From an uncultured Eubacterium sp. (GTDB taxonomy: Bacteria > Bacillota > Clostridia > Oscillospirales > Acutalibacteraceae): a stretch of 5,231 bases of DNA. The stretch is taken from assembly GCA_945979635.1 (NCBI GenBank), contig CAMFPZ010000079.1, positions 1 through 5,231 on the forward strand, written 5' to 3'. Every line of letters starts with the position of its first letter. Positions within the stretch are counted from its first letter, which is position 1. Positions 1-4,506 of the stretch are shown piece by piece. The notes under the pieces were generated by a model. It was not told the origin of the DNA and searched no databases. It saw nothing but the letters and a program-made list of their open reading frames with translations. A program made the translations under genes and the position numbers.

Positions 1-37
1 GAGACAGGTGTATATAATTATTTTAGATTGGTGTTTT

Positions 38-640
38 ATGATAAAGGTATATTTAATAAATATCAGGCAGGATTTTTCACCTGAAATGTATTTCTCCCAT
101 TTTCCCGATAGAGTGGAAAGAGCAAAACGATTTTTACATAACGATGATGCTCTTCGCTCATATGCCGCCGGAGTGCTGGTATGGAGGGTGCTTTCGCTGG
201 AGGACAAGGATATTCTTTTCGGTGAGAACGCAAAGCCTTATTCAGAAAAAACAAATCTTCATTATAATATTTCACATAGCGGCGATTATGTTGCTCTCGC
301 CGTAGACGAAAATGAGGTCGGTGTTGATATCGAATTTCCGCGACCAAGTAGCCTTCGTGTTTCAAAAAAGGTGTTTACCGAAGCCGAACAAAATTGGATG
401 AATCTCGATGAACTAAGGAATTTCACCTGCTTGTGGACATTGAAAGAGTCTGTTATGAAGCTGCTTGGAACCGGTCTCGCTCTTCCGGCAAACAGCTTTG
501 ATGTAATGCCGCTTGTTGAAGGACGGAGCATTATCGTGGATTCTAATGAGATTTATGCGTGTTCAAAATTTTACGGAGATTATTCAATTTCCGTATGCTC
601 ACGCAGTTTAGTAAATGATTTTGATATTCTTTTGTTATAA
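38..640 (+). CDS. Sfp-type 4'-phosphopantetheinyl transferase
   Basis: This cytosolic enzyme moves the 4'-phosphopantetheine arm of coenzyme A onto a serine of acyl- or peptidyl-carrier proteins, making them active. The 200-residue product has the Sfp/Gsp family signatures in order: NISHSG at about residues 77-82, VGVDIE at 94-99 (Asp and Glu are the metal ligands) and WTLKES at 133-138 (third acidic ligand in KES, followed by conserved Lys and Gly residues). The length is close to Sfp itself (about 224), rather than the roughly 120 of AcpS. I chose ATG 38 because MIKVYLINI matches the usual N-terminal strand. No good ribosome binding site precedes it, and the frame is open to the left edge (GTG at 8 is an alternative), so coupling to an upstream gene is possible. 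The carrier protein it serves is not in the window. The family call is secure; whether the target is fatty acid synthase or a secondary-metabolite synthase is unknown. Confidence 0.93.
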   Translation: MIKVYLINIRQDFSPEMYFSHFPDRVERAKRFLHNDDALRSYAAGVLVWRVLSLEDKDILFGENAKPYSEKTNLHYNISHSGDYVALAVDENEVGVDIEFPRPSSLRVSKKVFTEAEQNWMNLDELRNFTCLWTLKESVMKLLGTGLALPANSFDVMPLVEGRSIIVDSNEIYACSKFYGDYSISVCSRSLVNDFDILLL

Positions 641-661
641 GAATGTAATAGAAAATAAATT

Positions 662-701
662 AATGCCGACCATGGATTCATTGTCCGTGGTCGGCATTTT
701 T
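662..701. terminator. Bidirectional intrinsic terminator between converging genes
   Basis: Bases 662-676 pair with 684-698 over 15 base pairs, including one G-T wobble at 673/687, around the 7-nt loop ttcattg. On the plus strand the stem runs into TTTTT at 697-701, which ends the phosphopantetheinyl transferase unit. On the minus strand the stem is followed by a T-rich stretch complementary to 652-659, which can end the ireB-to-VanZ unit. It lies 21 nt after the plus-strand stop codon and 12 nt after the minus-strand one. Confidence 0.9.
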
Positions 702-713
702 GTAAAGTTCATT

Positions 714-1268
714 TTAGTCCGTATCGTCAAGCGGAGGCTGCTTCAAAATTCCGATTGTTTCGTCTATCATATAATTTATGAAGGAACAGATTAGCACGCC
801 GAGAATTACACCAAGAGTGTTGTGAATAATGTCGTCAGTTTCCAAGTATCCCAGATTAAAAATAAATTGGATTATTTCAATTGACGAGCTTAATATCAGT
901 CCTGTTAGTATAGGATATAGCCATCTTTTCTTTCCGCCCAGATTGAGACAATTCATTAAGCATCCTAATGGAAAGAACAGTGCAATATTCATAAATGCAA
1001 CTCTGTAATACTCCTTGTTTTGCGTTCTGGCGAGATGGTAGGTTGCAAAGGGGATGAGTGAAAAGCCCTTCGATGTTTCGCTTTTTTCTCGCGAAAGCAA
1101 AGTACCGTATATAATAATTCCGATATAAGCCACAATGCAAAGCTTGATTATAATTTGTTCAATCTTATACTTATTCGTTATTCTGTTTATGCCTGTCAGT
1201 ATAATTGAGCACGCCAACAGAATAAATGCCAATACAGTTGGGCTGTGTACATAGATATAATGAAACAT
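714..1268 (-). CDS. VanZ-family integral membrane protein
   Basis: This 184-residue membrane protein belongs to the VanZ-like family. I see about five hydrophobic segments, near residues 10-28, 40-58, 92-108, 117-136 and 148-167. Family motifs are present in order: an Arg-Glu after the second segment (LLSRE, 57-61), FSLIPF (69-74), NIALFFPLG (94-102), a helix with SSSIEIIQ (127-134) and DDIIHNTLG (145-153). VanZ of Tn1546 gives low-level teicoplanin resistance, but most chromosomal relatives have no tested function, so resistance should not be assumed. The ATG begins 2 nt after the stop of the upstream hydrolase gene. There is only a weak purine stretch in front, which suggests translational coupling. 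It is the last gene of the minus-strand unit and is followed by the shared terminator. Confidence 0.9.
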   Translation of the reverse strand: MFHYIYVHSPTVLAFILLACSIILTGINRITNKYKIEQIIIKLCIVAYIGIIIYGTLLSREKSETSKGFSLIPFATYHLARTQNKEYYRVAFMNIALFFPLGCLMNCLNLGGKKRWLYPILTGLILSSSIEIIQFIFNLGYLETDDIIHNTLGVILGVLICSFINYMIDETIGILKQPPLDDTD

Positions 1269-1270
1269 AA

Positions 1271-2395
1271 TTAATTTTCGTGCAATAATGCTTTTTGGTA
1301 AAAATCAAGTGCTGAATTAATTGCTGTTTGTCCCGGCTGCGAAAATGGGTCGAGTATGCTGAATACATGCGGAAGCTTCTCGCCCTCGAATTCGCCGAAA
1401 TCGGTTAATTCACAGTTGATGCCTCTTTTTAGGAAAAGATTGTAGGCCGTAACTGTTTGGTCGTGTGCCAGCGTGTCTCCTGAGCTTGTTATAAAATATG
1501 TTGGAGGCATATCGCCTGCGTATTCAATGATTTCGCTGATGTCCATAAAGTCATATGTAGGCTTCTGCTTGTAATCCTTGCCCCAAAGCATTTTAGTGTA
1601 AATGCTGAACATTCCGCCGTTTTTCATATATGCAACAGGTGATGTAAGGACAAGGCATTCAATGTTGAGATTGGTTTCACAGGTGTCGAAAATCTCGCGA
1701 AGCTCATTGCTTTGGTTCAGTACAGTGCAGTATGCAGAAAGCTGACCGCCCGCACTGTCGCCTGTGAGCATAACGGTATTCGGGTTAGCAGGATATGAAC
1801 CCATATTTTCGCTAATCCATTTTAGTGCAAAAGCACAGTCCTGAATTTGCTCGTTGACTGTTACATCGGGTACTAAACGATAGCTGATAGAAAAGACAAT
1901 ATATCCCTTGCTTGCAAGCTCCTTGCAATAGTATTCGTTTAGATCCTTTGTTGCATACATCCATCCTCCGCCGTGAATGTCGATTATTACAGGCAGACCC
2001 TCAGACGGGATTTCGCCCTCCGGATAGAAAATATCAAGCCTGTGATATGGGTTTGAGTCGTTAAGATATTCGATATCCTTGTGTGATACAATGCCGTCGG
2101 GCGGCGTTTGTTGTGCGTGAAGTGCCTTGTCGGAAGCGTCACAGCTTTTCCAAACAATTTGCATAATTTTTAGGATTAAATTTTTTTCGAGGCCCTTTGA
2201 AGACTCGCTTTTGTAGTCTATAGATTCGGATGAAAGCATACCACCGACAGGTACAGCCTTGTCGCTTTGGTCGTCGATAGGACGCACCATAAAGCTGATG
2301 ACTCCTATACCGATTGCAATTATCATAGCTATAATCAGAACAATAATCGAAAACACTTTACCACCCGATGCCTTCTTTTTTTCGCCTTTACTCAT
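1271..2395 (-). CDS. Membrane-anchored alpha/beta hydrolase (acetyl-esterase/lipase type)
   Basis: The 374-residue product is a predicted serine esterase with an N-terminal membrane anchor. A lysine-rich start (residues 1-13) leads into one hydrophobic segment at about 14-37, with no clear signal-peptidase site, so the catalytic domain is probably tethered outside the membrane. The hydrolase core shows the oxyanion-hole motif HGGGW (141-145), a SYRL strand motif (171-174), the nucleophile elbow GDSAGG (212-217, Ser214), a likely catalytic Asp307 in SSGDTLAHD and His343 in LPHVF. This is the arrangement of the hormone-sensitive-lipase/acetyl-esterase group. The substrate cannot be read from the sequence; acetylated sugars, cell-wall acetyl groups or small esters are all possible. 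A good ribosome binding site (AGGAGA, complement of 2406-2411) lies 10 nt before the ATG. The gene follows the 96-residue gene by 64 nt and abuts the VanZ gene, so it is probably co-transcribed with both. Confidence 0.92.
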   Translation of the reverse strand: MSKGEKKKASGGKVFSIIVLIIAMIIAIGIGVISFMVRPIDDQSDKAVPVGGMLSSESIDYKSESSKGLEKNLILKIMQIVWKSCDASDKALHAQQTPPDGIVSHKDIEYLNDSNPYHRLDIFYPEGEIPSEGLPVIIDIHGGGWMYATKDLNEYYCKELASKGYIVFSISYRLVPDVTVNEQIQDCAFALKWISENMGSYPANPNTVMLTGDSAGGQLSAYCTVLNQSNELREIFDTCETNLNIECLVLTSPVAYMKNGGMFSIYTKMLWGKDYKQKPTYDFMDISEIIEYAGDMPPTYFITSSGDTLAHDQTVTAYNLFLKRGINCELTDFGEFEGEKLPHVFSILDPFSQPGQTAINSALDFYQKALLHEN

Positions 2396-2459
2396 AGTAG
2401 AATTATCTCCTGTAATAAATTTATAGGAACTGCGAAAGCCACAGTCCCTAGGTCAATTT

Positions 2460-2750
2460 TTATGCATTTTTTTTGAGTTGACGCTCAAGCCAGGTTGCTC
2501 CGAGGTCGAGTGCAACGAATAAGCCTATTTTTTCGCTCTTCTTGATGATTCTGTCCTTTGGAGCCAAGGTATCATCTGTCGAAAGCAATTGGATTGTAAC
2601 TTCCTGTGCAAGAGTGATGTCTTTGAGCTCATCGCTGTTCTTTATTGTGAGATAAACTACATACGGGTCGTTTATGCTTCCGTAGTAGATTTGCTTTCCT
2701 GCTCTAACCAAAGGTCTTCCTTTGTATTCGAGAAATTTTTCTTCAGCCAA
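2460..2750 (-). CDS. Small uncharacterised protein encoded next to ireB (TTG start)
   Basis: I do not recognise a named domain in this 96-residue protein. It has no signal peptide or membrane segment, so it should be cytosolic. The first two thirds look strand-rich (EYKGRPLVR at 8-16, IYYGSINDPYVVYLTI at 21-36, then a VTIQLLST strand near 50-57), followed by a charged link (PKDRIIKKSEK) and a likely C-terminal helix, LFVALDLGATWLERQLKK. The start is TTG at 2748-2750, not ATG; it is fixed by a very strong ribosome binding site, AAGGAGGG (complement of 2757-2764), 6 nt upstream. It begins 35 nt after the ireB stop. From memory, similar small proteins occur beside ireB in other Clostridia, but I could not check this. 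It is not RuvX or a DUF1292 protein, which are the usual downstream partners of ireB in bacilli. Real gene: likely; function: unknown. Confidence 0.8.
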   Translation of the reverse strand: MAEEKFLEYKGRPLVRAGKQIYYGSINDPYVVYLTIKNSDELKDITLAQEVTIQLLSTDDTLAPKDRIIKKSEKIGLFVALDLGATWLERQLKKNA

Positions 2751-2756
2751 AGTAAA

Positions 2757-2764
2757 CCCTCCTT
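2757..2764 (-). promoter_or_regulatory. Ribosome binding site deciding the TTG start of the 96-residue gene
   Basis: On the minus strand this reads AAGGAGGG, followed by the 6-nt spacer TTTACT and then TTG (2750-2748). No ATG or GTG in that frame is as well placed, so this site decides the start. Confidence 0.85.
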
Positions 2765-2785
2765 TTCCTTTTCTTTGATGAGATA

Positions 2786-3028
2786 TTAGCTCAAATATGA
2801 CCTAACCATTTCTGCAAGGAGCTCATCTCTGTCGATTTTTCTGATGAGGCTTCTTGCGTTGTTGTGGGTAGTGATATATGTCGGGTCTTCGGAAAGAATA
2901 TAGCCGACTATTTGGTTAATAGGATTATATCCCTTCTCCTTTAGAGCATCATAAACCAATGTGAGAGTATCCTTCATGATGTCCTCATTGTCGTTAGGAA
3001 TCCTGAATGTCATAGTCTTGTCTTTCAC
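2786..3028 (-). CDS. ireB: IreB-family regulatory phosphoprotein (UPF0297/DUF965)
   Basis: IreB is a small cytosolic protein. In Enterococcus faecalis it is phosphorylated by the transmembrane Ser/Thr kinase IreK and dephosphorylated by IreP, and it tunes intrinsic cephalosporin resistance. This product carries the family core almost unchanged: [19 protein letters not shown], then [20 protein letters not shown] and [13 protein letters not shown] set the start at GTG 3028, giving 80 residues beginning (V/M)KDKTMTFRI, because a perfect GGAGGTG (complement of 3035-3041) lies just upstream and known members begin about this far before the T-x-x-F motif. An in-frame ATG at 3055 would add nine residues containing the ribosome binding site itself. 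Thr5 and Thr7 fall in the N-terminal region where the enterococcal protein is phosphorylated. It is the first gene of the minus-strand unit, behind its own promoter. Neither kinase nor phosphatase gene is in the window. Confidence 0.95.
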   Translation of the reverse strand: MKDKTMTFRIPNDNEDIMKDTLTLVYDALKEKGYNPINQIVGYILSEDPTYITTHNNARSLIRKIDRDELLAEMVRSYLS

Positions 3029-3034
3029 TAAAAA

Positions 3035-3041
3035 CACCTCC
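3035..3041 (-). promoter_or_regulatory. ireB: Ribosome binding site deciding the GTG start of ireB
   Basis: On the minus strand this reads GGAGGTG. It leaves 8 nt between GGAGG and GTG 3028-3026. It lies inside the reading frame that would result from the upstream ATG at 3055, which argues against that longer start. Confidence 0.85.
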
Positions 3042-3087
3042 ATATAATCTGTCATACCTGCTTTGGATATATGTCAAATCAAGATAT

Positions 3088-3116
3088 ATTATATACATTT
3101 TAATGCATAATTTCAA
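3088..3116 (-). promoter_or_regulatory. ireB: Sigma-A-type promoter for ireB
   Basis: On the minus strand TTGAAA (complement of 3111-3116) is separated by exactly 17 nt from a perfect TATAAT (complement of 3088-3093). Transcription would start near 3081 and leave a leader of about 53 nt before the GTG start. T- and A-tracts at 3119-3135 lie just upstream and could act as an UP-like element. Confidence 0.85.
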
Positions 3117-3153
3117 TACTTTTTTTAATTTTTGCATAAATGATGGAAAAAAC

Positions 3154-3182
3154 TTGACTTGTACGGCTGAAAAGGTTATAAT
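3154..3182 (+). promoter_or_regulatory. Sigma-A-type promoter for pheST
   Basis: TTGACT at 3154-3159 and a perfect TATAAT at 3177-3182 are 17 nt apart. Transcription would begin near 3189, just before the T-box leader. Its -35 box is 37 nt from the -35 box of the divergent ireB promoter. Confidence 0.88.
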
Positions 3183-3348
3183 TTGTTGGTAAATATATCG
3201 GCGTTGAACAAGTGTAAGTAGGAGCACGAAGAGTAAAAAGAGAGTGTATGGTCGGTGGAAATACATTGCTCTCATGCTTTGAATTTCAGCTTGGAAGCCC
3301 TCTGCGAGAAAGTAAGTAGAGCGTATACCTGCGTTAAAGGGAAGAGTG

Positions 3349-3365
3349 GCATAATATAATTATGC
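3349..3365 (+). repeat. Perfect small hairpin inside the T-box leader
   Basis: GCATAAT and ATTATGC form a 7-bp perfect inverted repeat around the loop ATA. It sits between the Stem III region and the antiterminator. It is AT-rich, has no T-run after it and does not look like a terminator; it may be a spacer helix. Confidence 0.55.
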
Positions 3366-3390
3366 AAGTTGAGTGGTACCACGGAATTTT

Positions 3391-3424
3391 TCGTCTCATG
3401 CTTTTGAGACGATTTTTGTTTTTT
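3391..3424 (+). terminator. Regulated intrinsic terminator of the T-box leader
   Basis: TCGTCTCA (3391-3398) pairs with TGAGACGA (3405-3412) over 8 bp around a 6-nt loop, followed by TTTTTGTTTTTT at 3413-3424. The left arm is the same stretch that forms the 3' strand of the antiterminator, so the two structures exclude each other. It stops transcription 12 nt before the pheS start codon unless uncharged tRNA-Phe stabilises the antiterminator. Confidence 0.92.
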
Positions 3425-3436
3425 ATGGAGGAATTT

Positions 3437-4489
3437 ATGGAGCAAAAAATCAAAGACCTTAAGGAAAGATTTGAGCAAGAGCTTTCTGCCATTGTCGATC
3501 TTTCTCAGCTTGAGGAAATTCGCGTTTCCTACCTTGGAAAAAAAGGTAGTGTAACCGATTTGATGAAGATGATGAAGGACCTTTCTGCCGAAGAAAAGAA
3601 ATCCTTTGGACAAAAGGTGAATGAACTGAAAACTGCCGTTGCCGAAAGAATCGGCGAAAAGACAGCAGAAATGAAGAAAAAGGAAATTCAAAGAGAAATC
3701 GAGCTTATGCCCGAATTCGACCTATCTGTTCCTGCTAATTTAGACAGAGGCTCATACCATCCTGTGACTATTGTTCAGCGTAGATGTGAGCAAATCTTTA
3801 AGTCAATGGGCTTTACTGTTGAGGACTATCCGGAGGTCGTAACCGATTATGAATGCTTTGAGGCAGTTAATGTACCAAAGGACCACCCTGCACGCGATAT
3901 GCAGGATACCTATTATCTCACTAACGGCCAGCTTTTAAAATCGCAGACATCAGCAGCACAGAATGCTATTTTGCGTAAATATAAGGATTCACTTATAGAA
4001 AACGGTACTCCTATTAAGGCGATTTTCCCTGGTAGATGCTTCCGTAACGAAGCAACCGACGCTTGCCATGAAAACACATTCTTCCAAATGGAAGGTATGA
4101 TGGTTGGTAAGGATATTTCTATCTCAAATCTTATCTATTTTATGAAAACAATGCTTTCGCAGGTGTTCGAAAAGGATATTAAGGTTCGCTTGCGTCCCGG
4201 CTTTTTCCCGTTCGTTGAGCCGGGCTTTGAGCTCGATATAAGCTGTCTTATTTGCGGCGGAGAAGGATGCCCAAGCTGTAAGCACAGTGGATGGCTGGAG
4301 CTTTGTCCTTGTGGTATGATTCATCCGGATGTTCTTCGTATGGGCGGAGTTGATCCTGAGGAATATACGGGCTTTGCATTCGGCCTTGGACTTACAAGAC
4401 TCGTTATGATGAAATACGGAATTAAAGATATTCGTGATTTGAACGGCGGCAGCCTTAAGGCTATGAGCCAGTTCACCGATGATGAATAG
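3437..4489 (+). CDS. pheS: Phenylalanine--tRNA ligase alpha subunit
   Basis: PheS is the catalytic subunit of the cytosolic alpha2-beta2 enzyme that attaches phenylalanine to tRNA-Phe. The 350-residue product has an N-terminal coiled-coil-like region (about 1-95) that would hold the tRNA, then class II core motifs: motif 1 starting near HPVT (108), DHPARDMQDTYYL (149-161), motif 2 with FRNEATDACHE (202-212) and FQMEG (216-220), and motif 3 GLGLTR (316-321). An insert with CxxC pairs (Cys270, 273, 278, 281) resembles the Cys-rich insert of Firmicute PheS; two more cysteines (290, 292) make a CPCG that is usually a glycine-rich turn. The C-terminus lacks the usual FLKQF ending. The start is ATG 3437, 5 nt after GGAGG; earlier in-frame ATGs (3362, 3425) lie in the T-box or overlap the binding site. 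Length is normal. pheT follows after 17 nt. Confidence 0.97.
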   Translation: MEQKIKDLKERFEQELSAIVDLSQLEEIRVSYLGKKGSVTDLMKMMKDLSAEEKKSFGQKVNELKTAVAERIGEKTAEMKKKEIQREIELMPEFDLSVPANLDRGSYHPVTIVQRRCEQIFKSMGFTVEDYPEVVTDYECFEAVNVPKDHPARDMQDTYYLTNGQLLKSQTSAAQNAILRKYKDSLIENGTPIKAIFPGRCFRNEATDACHENTFFQMEGMMVGKDISISNLIYFMKTMLSQVFEKDIKVRLRPGFFPFVEPGFELDISCLICGGEGCPSCKHSGWLELCPCGMIHPDVLRMGGVDPEEYTGFAFGLGLTRLVMMKYGIKDIRDLNGGSLKAMSQFTDDE

Positions 4490-4506
4490 GAAAGGGGAGT
4501 GGAATT

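Larger units (their letters stand above)
3189..3424 (+). promoter_or_regulatory. T-box riboswitch leader, phenylalanine-specific, controlling pheST
   Basis: The untranslated leader has the parts of a T-box that senses uncharged tRNA-Phe. The upper part of Stem I shows AAGAGAG near 3238-3244 and a helix of 3244-3249 with 3261-3266 around the conserved GGTCGGTGGAA segment. The specifier is most likely UUC (Phe) at 3285-3287, in GAATTTCAG, followed by the usual purine. A Stem III-like part ends in GCGTTAAAGGG (3331-3341). The T-box proper is at 3371-3384 (GAGTGGTACCACGG); its UGGU (3374-3377) can pair with the ACCA end of tRNA-Phe. Antiterminator: 3370-3373 pairs with 3395-3398 and 3381-3384 with 3391-3394, leaving the 7-nt bulge UGGUACC. 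The terminator uses 3391-3398 instead. I could not resolve the base of Stem I. The exact 5' end follows from the promoter. Confidence 0.92.

Noticed and set aside
714..1268. Calling the VanZ-family protein a teicoplanin-resistance gene.
   Set aside because: There is no vanHAX/vanRS context, and most VanZ relatives are not resistance factors.
2426..2447. Small imperfect hairpin between the 96-residue gene and the hydrolase, considered as terminator or attenuator; also TTGACC at 2451-2456 (minus) as a -35 box.
   Set aside because: The stem is short with a bulge and has no T-run after it. TATAAA lies 25 nt from TTGACC, too far for a promoter.
2994..3275. Minus-strand frame over the divergent promoter region.
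   Set aside because: It overlaps both promoters and ireB, has no recognisable protein signature and no supporting ribosome binding site.
3284..3286. UUU instead of UUC as the T-box specifier.
   Set aside because: Both mean Phe; UUC followed by A fits the usual specifier-loop pattern better, so the amino-acid call does not change.
3214..3320. Direct repeat GTAAGTAG near 3214-3221 and 3312-3319.
   Set aside because: Two short copies in a structured leader are likely chance or structural; no array or mobile-element edge is seen.
3362..3436. A pheS start 25 codons earlier, at ATG 3362, or at ATG 3425.
   Set aside because: The earlier codons cover the T-box and terminator RNA, and the GGAGG at 3427-3431 points to ATG 3437.
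3272..3691. Minus-strand open frame across the T-box and the start of pheS.
   Set aside because: It is antisense to a clear RNA switch and a conserved gene, and its protein looks like no family; other overlapping frames, such as 63-365, 286-531, 877-1140, 4124-4324 and 4696-5031, are shadows of the same kind.
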